Shown here piece after piece: positions 1 to 6,915 of a DNA stretch of 7,928 nucleotides (its first letter is position 1; every line of letters begins with the position of its first letter). The notes beneath the pieces are model-generated. The model saw only the letters and a program-made list of their open reading frames with translations, searched no databases and was not told the origin of the DNA. Both the position numbers and the translations under genes were made by a program. The stretch lies in assembly GCA_030617485.1 (NCBI GenBank), contig JAUWVK010000066.1, forward strand, positions 1 through 7,928, in the 5' to 3' direction. Source of the stretch: Gammaproteobacteria bacterium. Lineage in GTDB: Bacteria; Pseudomonadota; Gammaproteobacteria; SZUA-152.

Positions 1-123
1 CACTACTTTTTGCAGCCTAACCGAATACAGTTGCGGGGACAGCTTCAGTTGCTTGCTAAGCGTTTAGTAAAAAACGAGGGCAAACGTGAATTCCCTATTA
101 ATCCAAACGGCTTAACTATTTAA
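1..123 (+). CDS. C-terminal end of an unidentified protein (truncated by window edge)
   Basis: Frame 1 is open from the first base to a TAA at 121-123 and encodes 40 residues, rich in Leu, Lys, Arg and Gln (it contains QLRGQLQLLAKRL and ends in PNGLTI). This looks like a basic, probably helical C-terminus. I do not recognise the family and assign no function. It reads in the same direction as the transpeptidase gene, whose ATG lies 181 bases downstream. The gap holds no convincing terminator: the only candidate is an AT-rich 6-bp stem at 253-267 that itself contains the T-run. After the TAA the same frame stays open for another 49 codons to a TAG at 271-273. This could be chance or a C-terminal extension cut off by a stop mutation. 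That the open stretch is coding is likely but unproven, since only 40 codons are visible. Confidence 0.5.
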   Translation, partial: HYFLQPNRIQLRGQLQLLAKRLVKNEGKREFPINPNGLTI

Positions 124-292
124 CACGCTAAGCCACAGGAACCGTCGATCAATTGCGAAGCCGAGCATACACTGAGAGCCATGCTTGAACAAGAAGCTAT
201 AATCACCACAGAGGAAGTAACAGTTAAGCAGTTTTTCCTGATGAAAAGGCATAAAACATCTTGTTTTTCATAGCCCTAGTGATAATTCTTTG

Positions 293-298
293 TATAAT
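293..298 (+). promoter_or_regulatory. Consensus -10 box directly upstream of the transpeptidase ATG
   Basis: TATAAT occurs six bases before the ATG at 305. No good -35 hexamer lies 16-18 bases upstream. If used, transcription would begin close to the A of the ATG, giving a leaderless or nearly leaderless mRNA, which would fit the lack of any Shine-Dalgarno sequence. It could equally be chance in AT-rich DNA. Confidence 0.3.
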
Positions 299-304
299 GA
301 TCAA

Positions 305-2050
305 ATGAATAAATCCAGAATATTACTCACATTTTTCATATCGCTGGTTATACTGGTTACGGCATCTTGCGATACGTCTGATCAGGCAACCAGTAACGCA
401 GTAACTGATGACCGGGCAAACAAAAATCCACCACAGGCTGCAATTGCGACTGCTCACCCAATGGCAACCGCTGCTGGAATGGAGATATTAAATCAGGGGG
501 GTAATGCTTTTGATGCGGCTGTTGCCGTCACAGCGTTAATTGGTGTTGTGGAACCCTATGGTTCAGGTATTGGCGGTGGGGGGTTCTGGTTACTGCATCG
601 TAATTCTGATGGATTTCAGGTGATGGTTGATGGTCGTGAAAAGGCCCCTGGTGCAGCCCACCGTGATATGTATCTGGATGAGAAGGGTGATGTTCGTAAG
701 GGCGCTTCTATAAATGGCCCACTGGCCGCTGGTATACCGGGTGTGCCGGCAGCAATGGTTCACATCGCCAGCAAGTATGGGAAACTTCCGTTGAGTGTCA
801 GCATGAAAGCGGCAATCAATGTTGCCCGAAATGGTTTTAAGGTTGATAAGCAATATCGTCGTTATGCCAAAATGCGCCTCAACACCCTGAAAGAAGATCC
901 AACGACAGCCAGTATTTATCTGGTTAACAATGAAGTTCCCTCGCTGGGTTATGTTTTGAAGCAACCAGACCTGGCAAAAACTCTTGAAAGGATAGCTAAT
1001 CTCGGTGCTGCCGGTTTCTATGAGGGTAAGTTTGCCAAAAAACTTGCCGATGGAGTTCAGGCGGCAGGTGGTGTGTGGTCGGTTGATGATTTAAGAAATT
1101 ACAATATTGTCGAACGAAATCCTATTGTTGCTAATTATCATAATATGAAGATTGTTTCCGCAGCGCCTCCATCATCTGGTGGTATAGCCTTAGCCGGTAT
1201 GCTACGAATGCTAGATCAATATGATCTGAAAAAATTAAGTGATGCGGATCAGAAGCATTTAACCATCGAGATTATGCGTCGCGCGTACAGAGATAGAGCG
1301 GAGTATCTTGGCGATAGCGATTTTGTTGATGTTCCTGTTAGTAAACTTACCAGCGCCAAACATGCTCAACAACTGATTAAAAATATTCAGATGGATCAGG
1401 CTACACTCAGCAGTCAGTTAAAAGCTGTGAATAATCCGACGGGGGCTGGCTCCGATACAACTCACTTTTCAATACTCGATAATGAGGGCAACCGTGTTGC
1501 GGCTACTTTAAGTGTTAATTATCTGTTTGGTTCCTGTTTCGTTGTACCGGGAACCGGATTTTTGCTGAATGATGAGATGGATGATTTCTCTGCAAAGCCG
1601 GGTGTGCCTAATGCGTATGGGTTGGTTGGTGCCGAAGCTAATTCAATTGAGCCCGGCAAACGAATGCTTTCCAGTATGTCTCCAACATTTGTTGAGGATG
1701 ATAGGGGTGTAGCAATTTTAGGAACTCCTGGCGGAAGCCGTATTATTACGATGTTATTGTTGGGTTTGCTCGAATACGAGAAGGGCGCGAATGCAGAACA
1801 GATTGTCGATAAGCCGCGTTTTCATCATCAATATTTACCTGACATGGTAATGTATGAGAACAAAGTTTTTTCTGAGGATTCCGAGCAGGAGCTGTCCTTG
1901 CGCGGACATAATATGAAAAAACAGATGTCACCCTACGGAGGTGGATTTGGTCATTATGGCAACATGCAGGCCATCGTATGGGATAAAAAGAAAAATAAAG
2001 TTACGGCGGCCAGTGATAAACGTGGGATTGGTGCATCTATTATTCATTAA
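305..2050 (+). CDS. ggt: Gamma-glutamyltranspeptidase (glutathione hydrolase), probable lipoprotein
   Basis: This is an N-terminal nucleophile hydrolase that cleaves the gamma-glutamyl bond of glutathione and related compounds and transfers the group to water or an amino acid. Counting from the ATG at 305 it has 581 residues (E. coli 580). An in-frame TTG at 290 would add five residues, but the ATG places the signal peptide best; neither has a Shine-Dalgarno sequence. Residues 1-22 form a signal peptide ending in TASC, a lipobox-like site with an unusual Thr at -3 and Asp after the Cys. Family motifs follow: GNAFDAAVAV and a Gly-rich EPYGSGIGGGGFW stretch, substrate-binding Arg111, the self-cleavage site before Thr385 in SDTTHFSI, Asn405, Asp427 in MDDFS, Ser456-Ser457 in SSMSP, and GTPGGSR at 473-479. 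The YGLVG segment around Tyr438 corresponds to the active-site lid of E. coli GGT, so this is the lidded type. All catalytic residues are present, so it should mature into large and small subunits. Likely site: periplasmic, membrane-anchored if the lipobox works. Confidence 0.95.
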   Translation: MNKSRILLTFFISLVILVTASCDTSDQATSNAVTDDRANKNPPQAAIATAHPMATAAGMEILNQGGNAFDAAVAVTALIGVVEPYGSGIGGGGFWLLHRNSDGFQVMVDGREKAPGAAHRDMYLDEKGDVRKGASINGPLAAGIPGVPAAMVHIASKYGKLPLSVSMKAAINVARNGFKVDKQYRRYAKMRLNTLKEDPTTASIYLVNNEVPSLGYVLKQPDLAKTLERIANLGAAGFYEGKFAKKLADGVQAAGGVWSVDDLRNYNIVERNPIVANYHNMKIVSAAPPSSGGIALAGMLRMLDQYDLKKLSDADQKHLTIEIMRRAYRDRAEYLGDSDFVDVPVSKLTSAKHAQQLIKNIQMDQATLSSQLKAVNNPTGAGSDTTHFSILDNEGNRVAATLSVNYLFGSCFVVPGTGFLLNDEMDDFSAKPGVPNAYGLVGAEANSIEPGKRMLSSMSPTFVEDDRGVAILGTPGGSRIITMLLLGLLEYEKGANAEQIVDKPRFHHQYLPDMVMYENKVFSEDSEQELSLRGHNMKKQMSPYGGGFGHYGNMQAIVWDKKKNKVTAASDKRGIGASIIH

Positions 2051-2080
2051 TGCATTTTAAAAAAATGAATCATAAAACAA

Positions 2081-2086
2081 TATAAT
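2081..2086 (+). promoter_or_regulatory. Consensus -10 box directly upstream of the Sel1-SPOR lipoprotein ATG
   Basis: TATAAT sits seven bases before the ATG at 2094, with no clear -35 box and no Shine-Dalgarno sequence. The arrangement closely repeats that of the upstream transpeptidase gene. The 43-base gap between the two genes also holds an AT-rich inverted repeat (2042-2048 with 2064-2070) that lacks a GC-rich stem or T-tract and is not a convincing terminator. The gene may be co-transcribed with ggt, have its own start here, or both. Confidence 0.3.
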
Positions 2087-2093
2087 AATCATT

Positions 2094-2960
2094 ATGAATA
2101 AAAAACTATACCAGCTTGCATTTATTGCATTATTTATTGCGACACTATCAGCGTGTACGACGACAACAAAAACTCTCTCAAGAGAAGTTTCTGTTAGTTA
2201 TGATGAGGAGGTTAAGAATGCAAATGTGGCATTCAACCAGAAAAATTATACTGTTGCTGCGAAACTGTTAAAACCGTTAGCTGAGCGGGGAAGGGGTGAT
2301 GCACAGTATGCTCTGGGTTACCTGTACTTTAATGGTCTAGGTGTTACTCGTAATGACTCGCTTGCGGCTCAGTGGTTTAATTCTGCAGCAGCCAATGGTA
2401 ATGAAAATGCCAAACAAGCATTACATCTTTTGCCACCATCTGATGATGCTGTCATTGACCTTAGAGATAAAAAATCACCTACACTTGATCCCGCGCCAGT
2501 TTTAGCTAGTGAGTCAGACTTAAAAGATGAGGCTCCTGTAGAGGAATCTCCAGTAGCGGATTCGATGATCGTTGGGGCAGACATTAATCAGCCGGCTGAA
2601 ATTGAAAGAATGACCTCTGAAGCGTCAGGTGATGTGGGCATGTCAGCTGATGCAGAGAAATTAACTGATGGTGAGAAATGGATTGTTGGACAGCCGAGCA
2701 ATAATTTCACTATTCAGTTAATAATGTTGGCCAATGAGTCTGCGTTGAAAAAATTTATTAATAAAAATAATCTACAGGAAAATTCTGTTTATTACCGAAA
2801 TCAGAAAAACGGGAAGATATTTTATTTGCTTGTTTATGGAAGTTTTGAGTCATACAGTCTCGCAAAAGAGGCGATAATTGGCATGTCGTCTGAGTTAAAG
2901 AAAGCAAACCCGTGGATTAGGAATATTTCAAACATTCAAAAGCTATTATCAAAACAATAA
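2094..2960 (+). CDS. Lipoprotein with Sel1-like repeats and a C-terminal SPOR domain
   Basis: A 288-residue exported protein. Residues 1-20 are a signal peptide with a clear lipobox (LSAC, Cys21), followed by a run of threonines. Thr at +2 is not an inner-membrane retention signal, so outer-membrane anchoring is expected by the E. coli rule. Residues about 43-112 contain Sel1/TPR-like helical repeats; the clearest is 67-102 (GDAQYALGYLYFNGLGV... AAQWFNSAAANGN), flanked by degenerate copies. Residues about 115-195 are an acidic Ser/Pro/Asp/Glu-rich linker, probably disordered. Residues about 203-283 form a SPOR domain: FTIQLIML, then YYRNQKNGKIFYLLVYGSF, then NPWIRN. SPOR domains bind peptidoglycan glycan strands stripped of stem peptides, typically at division septa, so a cell-wall or division role with the repeats recruiting a partner is plausible. 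The partner is unknown. The start is fixed by the signal peptide. It follows ggt by 43 bases and converges on rapA. Confidence 0.85.
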   Translation: MNKKLYQLAFIALFIATLSACTTTTKTLSREVSVSYDEEVKNANVAFNQKNYTVAAKLLKPLAERGRGDAQYALGYLYFNGLGVTRNDSLAAQWFNSAAANGNENAKQALHLLPPSDDAVIDLRDKKSPTLDPAPVLASESDLKDEAPVEESPVADSMIVGADINQPAEIERMTSEASGDVGMSADAEKLTDGEKWIVGQPSNNFTIQLIMLANESALKKFINKNNLQENSVYYRNQKNGKIFYLLVYGSFESYSLAKEAIIGMSSELKKANPWIRNISNIQKLLSKQ

Positions 2961-2967
2961 TCAGACT

Positions 2968-5862
2968 CTAAACACAAACAATCACCCTCAACGCATCAAG
3001 ACGGGGAGTGGTGGAATCAATTACCTTTTTTAGTGTTTTCCAGTGCTCTTCAAAATATTCTAATTCTTCTTTTCGTACGCTGGCATTTACCTGACTTAAG
3101 GCCTTAAGTCGGGATATTTCTTTATTTAACAGCTGGTGTCCCCGTTGATGTGAAGCTTTGAGTATTACCGTGGCTTGTTTTGATGCCAGAGTTTCAGTTT
3201 TCGATACCATTGCTTTCAGCTCATGCTGTTGGTCTCGTATTACGCGAGTAGCAGTTTCTGAATCAACTGAGATTCTTTCTTCTCCGATATGTTCATGGAG
3301 CAATATTTTGCTGAAATCATTACCATTTTTATCGATAACAACTCTAATTGTAGTCGGTGGAAAATAACGTTTCGACTGGAGTTTTATACTTGAGGCGGCT
3401 TCAACCATAAATATAGACTCAAGTAATACGGTTCCGGCTTTGAATCTGGTAGATTTCATTGCAACTACCGACGTGTTGCCATATTCATTAGATGTCACCA
3501 TGTCTATAGTGCCAGTGACAAGAGGGTGCTCCCAGGTTATATAGTGTGCATCTTCAAAGGTAAGTGCGGTATTACGGTCGAATGTAATCGTCATGCCTTC
3601 CGGATGTAAACCTGGAAAGGAAGCGGTTTGCATGTGGTCACTCGGTCTAATGACGAAGCAGTTTTCACTATGCTCCTCCATATCTATACCATAACAGTCA
3701 AATGCGCCGCTTAAATAATTTTCAGGACTGCTTTTTGTGTCATCGATTTCTGTTTGTTTCTTGAGAGCATTGGCTATTGATGGTCTGCATGAATTGTATT
3801 CCAGTAGCTTATCTCTTCCCTGTTGCAGCGCTGTATTCATATCCTTGTAATAATTTGAGCTGGTACTTATAAGTTCATCCATATCGGCATGGGATGGGTT
3901 TTTACTCTGTAATGCTTTGGTGAGTGTTTTTTCCACTTGTTTGAATACACTTAGGCCTGCGGGACAGGTATGTTCAAATGCTGACAAGGCTTCGTGATAC
4001 CAGCGAAACATGACGTTTTGTGCGCTACCTTCAAGGAAGGGAACATGAATTTGTATTTCTTCTTTCTGGCCAATTCGATCAAGACGGCCAATGCGTTGTT
4101 CCAGCAAATCTGGATTGAGTGGTAAATCAAATAAAACAAGATGATGTGAGAATTGGAAGTTACGACCTTCGCTGCCGATTTCAGAACATATCATCACCTG
4201 GCTTCCGTATTCCTGGTCGGCAAAAAATGCAGCGGAGCGATCACGCTCTATAATGCTAAGGCCTTCATGAAAAACTGCAGCATTAATGCCTTCTTTGACT
4301 CTTAATATTTCGGCAAGGTCCAGGACTGTGGTTGCATTTGCGGCAATAACCAGCACTTTGTTTGGTTTAAGATTTTTTAGTTTTTCTGTTAACCACTGGG
4401 CTCGAGTATCTACATCAGTCCAGAGTTGATCTGGGTTTGAGTCCTGATAAAGTATTTCCGGGCACAATAAATCTTGTGGTGAGGCTGGTCCTTGTTCCTC
4501 ATTTTTTACCTGTTCTAAATAGGCATCAGGGAATGGTAATGGGTAGGGGTGAACTTTACGTAGAGGAAATCCTTTTACCGATGAACGAGTATTGCGAAAT
4601 AAAACCCGGCCAGTGCCATGTCGATCCAGTAGATGTTCAATCAATTCATTGCGAGAATTTTGTCTTTCCTGTTCCGACTTGTCGGAATCCTGTATGTCAT
4701 CAAGCAAGGAACTGTTGTCACCTTCATTAAGTGTATCCGATATAACCTTAAGACCTGCTTCACTTAACTCTTCAGTGGAAAAAAGCTCATCTATGACATG
4801 AGCAAAAGGTTCGTATGATTTTTCCTCTTCAATAAAAGTATTGAAGTCATGGAAACGACCTGGGTCTAGCAGACGTAGGCGAGCAAAATGGCTTTCTTTA
4901 CCCAATTGTTCCGGGGTTGCGGTTAATAGTAAAACGCCACTCGTATGTGCTGCCAGTGTCTCTACAACGGTATATTCCTGACTGGCATGTTCTGGCGACC
5001 ATTGAAGATGGTGAGCTTCATCTACTACTAGCAAATCCCATTCTCCGGAATACGCCTGTTGGTAGCGATTCGGGTTTTTGGTGAGGAATTCAAGACTGCA
5101 TAATATTAATTGCTCGCTATGGAAAGGATTTTCAACGTTTCCAGCTTCTTCGATTTCAAAACAGCGATCTTCATCAAAAATACTAAAGAACAAATTGAAG
5201 CGGCGCATCATTTCAACTAACCATTGATGCATCAGAGTTTCGGGGACAACTATTAATATTCGTTGAGCGCGACCGGTTAAAACCTGCTGATGTAAGATCA
5301 TGCCTGCTTCAATGGTTTTTCCCAGGCCGACTTCATCTGCAAGAAGTACCCTGGGCGCATAACGGGATGCTACTTCATGAGCTATGTACAACTGATGGGG
5401 GATGAGGCTGATTCTGCATCCTGTTAATCCGTATAATTCTGAGTGCGCGAGCCTGTTGATGTGACCAAGGGTTTGATAACGTAGTTCGAACCATTTTACG
5501 CTATCAATTTGACCGCCAAACAATCTTTCTGCGGGTCGGTTGAGTTGCATAAAGTTATCAAGGTTACTTTCTACGAGTATGGTCTCTTTACCTGTTTCAT
5601 CGGTTCCATAATAGACAAGCAACTCTTCAATTTCTTCAATAGAAGTAACGTTAAGGCTCCAGCCATCCTGGCTTTTAATATTGTCGCCGATTTCAAAAGC
5701 AATGCGGGTTAATGGCGCTGTTTGCCTGGCGTAAACGCGGGTATCATCCGTTGCTGGGAAATGAATAGTGACGGTGCGGTGATCTATTGCCAGTACAGTG
5801 CCAAGGCCGAGCTCAGACTCAGTGTTGCTCATCCATCGTTGGCCAGTGTAAAAATCGTTCAC
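2968..5862 (-). CDS. rapA: RNA polymerase-associated Swi2/Snf2 ATPase RapA (HepA)
   Basis: RapA binds core RNA polymerase and uses ATP hydrolysis to release it from stalled post-termination complexes, recycling it for new initiation. The protein has 964 residues (E. coli 968) and aligns end to end with E. coli RapA from memory. An N-terminal region with Tudor/KOW-like domains (about 1-110, starting TGQRWMSNTESELGLGTV) binds polymerase. The Snf2 ATPase core has Walker A DEVGLGKT at 176-183, DEAH at 281-284, TAT at 314-316, GSEGRNFQ at 563-570 and the arginine-finger motif QRIGRLDRIGQ at 589-599. The C-terminal RapA-specific region ends in LDALRVIV, as in the family. All motifs are intact, so it should be active. 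The start is GTG at 5862, supported by homology and by AAGGA six bases upstream. It is convergent with the lipoprotein gene, 7 bases apart, with no obvious shared terminator, and divergent from the GIY-YIG gene. Confidence 0.97.
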   Translation of the reverse strand: MNDFYTGQRWMSNTESELGLGTVLAIDHRTVTIHFPATDDTRVYARQTAPLTRIAFEIGDNIKSQDGWSLNVTSIEEIEELLVYYGTDETGKETILVESNLDNFMQLNRPAERLFGGQIDSVKWFELRYQTLGHINRLAHSELYGLTGCRISLIPHQLYIAHEVASRYAPRVLLADEVGLGKTIEAGMILHQQVLTGRAQRILIVVPETLMHQWLVEMMRRFNLFFSIFDEDRCFEIEEAGNVENPFHSEQLILCSLEFLTKNPNRYQQAYSGEWDLLVVDEAHHLQWSPEHASQEYTVVETLAAHTSGVLLLTATPEQLGKESHFARLRLLDPGRFHDFNTFIEEEKSYEPFAHVIDELFSTEELSEAGLKVISDTLNEGDNSSLLDDIQDSDKSEQERQNSRNELIEHLLDRHGTGRVLFRNTRSSVKGFPLRKVHPYPLPFPDAYLEQVKNEEQGPASPQDLLCPEILYQDSNPDQLWTDVDTRAQWLTEKLKNLKPNKVLVIAANATTVLDLAEILRVKEGINAAVFHEGLSIIERDRSAAFFADQEYGSQVMICSEIGSEGRNFQFSHHLVLFDLPLNPDLLEQRIGRLDRIGQKEEIQIHVPFLEGSAQNVMFRWYHEALSAFEHTCPAGLSVFKQVEKTLTKALQSKNPSHADMDELISTSSNYYKDMNTALQQGRDKLLEYNSCRPSIANALKKQTEIDDTKSSPENYLSGAFDCYGIDMEEHSENCFVIRPSDHMQTASFPGLHPEGMTITFDRNTALTFEDAHYITWEHPLVTGTIDMVTSNEYGNTSVVAMKSTRFKAGTVLLESIFMVEAASSIKLQSKRYFPPTTIRVVIDKNGNDFSKILLHEHIGEERISVDSETATRVIRDQQHELKAMVSKTETLASKQATVILKASHQRGHQLLNKEISRLKALSQVNASVRKEELEYFEEHWKTLKKVIDSTTPRLDALRVIVCV

Positions 5863-5868
5863 TCGATA

Positions 5869-5873
5869 TCCTT
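5869..5873 (-). promoter_or_regulatory. Ribosome binding site deciding the GTG start of rapA
   Basis: On the - strand AAGGA lies six bases before the GTG at 5862. It is one of the few clear Shine-Dalgarno sequences in this window and supports the GTG over the in-frame ATG ten codons further in. Confidence 0.7.
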
Positions 5874-5912
5874 AATTTTAAAGAAAAATATGATTTGAAA
5901 GGGATGCTTCAG

Positions 5913-5928
5913 TTTTGGCTAGCCAAAA
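5913..5928. promoter_or_regulatory. Perfect 16-bp palindrome in the rapA / GIY-YIG divergent region, possible operator
   Basis: TTTTGGCTAGCCAAAA is an uninterrupted perfect inverted repeat centred at 5920/5921. It lies about 50 bases upstream of the rapA start and about 110 upstream of the GIY-YIG gene. It falls on or just after the transcription start predicted from the - strand TATAAT at 5933-5938, where a dimeric repressor would block initiation. As RNA the same sequence could form a short hairpin at the 5' end of the rapA message. No T-run follows on either strand, so it is not a terminator. The binding protein, if any, is unknown. Confidence 0.45.
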
Positions 5929-5932
5929 GCTT

Positions 5933-5961
5933 ATTATAGGTAATATTATTTAATTACTGAA
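5933..5961 (-). promoter_or_regulatory. Predicted rapA promoter
   Basis: Read on the - strand, a consensus TATAAT (5933-5938) has a poor -35 match TTCAGT (5956-5961) at 17 bases. The predicted start is near 5926, giving a leader of about 64 bases that begins within the 16-bp palindrome. The -10 is strong and the -35 matches only three of six positions, so an activator or weak expression would be expected. I could not find a convincing promoter for the divergent GIY-YIG gene in the same region. Confidence 0.4.
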
Positions 5962-6039
5962 TGTCTTTTTCTATTCTTTAGATAAATTGAGCAATATCAT
6001 TTCATCATGAGTGACAATATGGAATTGGGTAATTAACAA

Positions 6040-6297
6040 ATGGCTTCTGATCTATGGTTTGTTTATGTAGTGCGATGTTCTGACAATAGTCTGTATACCG
6101 GTATTGCTACGGATGTTGTGCGCCGTATTGAGGAACACAACAAAGATAATAAGGCGGGTGCAAAATATACGCGTGCACGAAGGCCGGTAAAACTGGTGTA
6201 TAAAGAAGAGGTTGCTTCACGTTCAGAGGCCGCCAGCCGTGAAAGCGCAATAAAAAAGCTCACCAGGCCTGAAAAAGAAGTGCTTATCCGTTCATAG
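6040..6297 (+). CDS. Small GIY-YIG domain protein, YhbQ/UPF0213-like
   Basis: An 85-residue protein consisting of one GIY-YIG nuclease domain. The two signature strands are VYVV (Tyr9) and YTGI (Tyr19-Gly21), ten residues apart. They are followed by the Arg pair at 28-29, His33-Asn34 and Glu68 in the helix before IKKLTR, which correspond to the conserved Arg, His and metal-binding Glu of the family. The set is complete, so catalysis is possible. E. coli YhbQ (about 100 residues) has the same core with a longer tail. Members are thought to act on DNA, perhaps in repair, but a firm cellular role is not established. The start is chosen because it sets the usual distance to the first strand; the only upstream purines (GGAATTGGGT) make a poor Shine-Dalgarno. 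It is convergent with yaeQ, with 15 bases between the stops. Confidence 0.85.
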   Translation: MASDLWFVYVVRCSDNSLYTGIATDVVRRIEEHNKDNKAGAKYTRARRPVKLVYKEEVASRSEAASRESAIKKLTRPEKEVLIRS

Positions 6298-6312
6298 ACG
6301 CTAAATATTTGG

Positions 6313-6849
6313 CTATTTCAGGATTTCCGGGTTTATTTCAACGGTTGAATCGCCATCACTCATCCAGATAATACCGTCTTCGATGGTACAGCTTAATTGC
6401 ATATTTTTTTGAGCCAATTTACCAAGATTTTGTACGTCTGTGGCGGGAATGTTGATTACTGACAAATTATCAAAGCGTTGAAGCTTGCTGTTATTCTGAT
6501 CCCACCATATTGCTGCGCTGCTGCCACTGTAACAATAAATGAAGGCCTGTTTAGCAACACCGCAGGCTTTTCGTATCCTTTTTTCATCGGGCTGGCCCAG
6601 GTCAATCCATTGCTCAATTTCTCCACTAAGACCCTTTTTCCATATATCGGGCTCATCATCCGTGCTTAAGCCTTTAGTGAATGCAAGTTGTTCGTTTGCG
6701 TGTATCGCGAAAATCATTATGCGTGCCATCATGCGTTCATCTGTTTCGGACGGATGGCGGGCAATCGTAAAACTATGCTCATTATAATAATGACGATCCA
6801 TATCCGAAATCTGCAAGTTAACTTTGAATATTGTTGATTTTAGGGCCAT
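6313..6849 (-). CDS. yaeQ: YaeQ family protein
   Basis: A 178-residue soluble protein that aligns throughout with E. coli YaeQ (181). Both begin MALK and share ARHPSET-ERMM (30-41), FTKGL...DDEP (57-67), WIDLGQPDEKRIRKAC (81-96) and IWWDQN. Known YaeQ structures have a PD-(D/E)XK nuclease-like fold; the conserved acidic residues in DDEP and in WIDLG are the likely remains of, or the actual, metal site. An early report linked YaeQ to suppression of a loss of the elongation factor RfaH, but its biochemical role is unsettled. The start is fixed by homology; no strong Shine-Dalgarno precedes it. It lies 62 bases downstream of arfB in the same direction and has its own likely promoter. In E. coli the two genes are also adjacent but in the opposite order. 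Confidence 0.93.
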   Translation of the reverse strand: MALKSTIFKVNLQISDMDRHYYNEHSFTIARHPSETDERMMARIMIFAIHANEQLAFTKGLSTDDEPDIWKKGLSGEIEQWIDLGQPDEKRIRKACGVAKQAFIYCYSGSSAAIWWDQNNSKLQRFDNLSVINIPATDVQNLGKLAQKNMQLSCTIEDGIIWMSDGDSTVEINPEILK

Positions 6850-6885
6850 ATTTATTTTCGCTATCTTATTTCTCTGCCTTTTCTC

Positions 6886-6915
6886 ATTATAAAATAGTAT
6901 CTATTATTTAGTTAA
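6886..6915 (-). promoter_or_regulatory. Predicted yaeQ promoter overlapping the arfB stop
   Basis: On the - strand a consensus TATAAT (6886-6891) is preceded at 18 bases by TTAACT (6910-6915), which matches four of six -35 positions. The -35 box contains the arfB stop codon at 6912-6914. Transcription would start near 6879, giving a leader of about 30 bases. yaeQ could thus be expressed independently of arfB. Confidence 0.45.

Noticed and set aside
253..267. Hairpin with a T-run as terminator of the first gene
   Set aside because: The stem is six mostly A-T pairs and the Ts are part of the stem rather than after it.
181..273. A 30-codon frame from the ATG at 181, upstream of ggt
   Set aside because: No Shine-Dalgarno sequence and no recognisable peptide; it is more simply the tail of the in-frame open stretch after 123.
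590..964. A 124-codon frame on the - strand within ggt
   Set aside because: It lies opposite strongly conserved GGT coding sequence and encodes nothing recognisable.
2042..2070. Inverted repeat between ggt and the lipoprotein gene as a terminator
   Set aside because: The stem is all but GC-free and no T-tract follows on the + strand.
3010..3031. Possible intrinsic terminator for the lipoprotein gene inside the rapA 3' end
   Set aside because: A six-T run is present, but the stem is only five pairs, two of them G-U, so it is too weak to call.
6007..6036. A 9-residue frame ending three bases before the GIY-YIG start
   Set aside because: No ribosome binding site and too short to judge; regulation by translational coupling cannot be supported.
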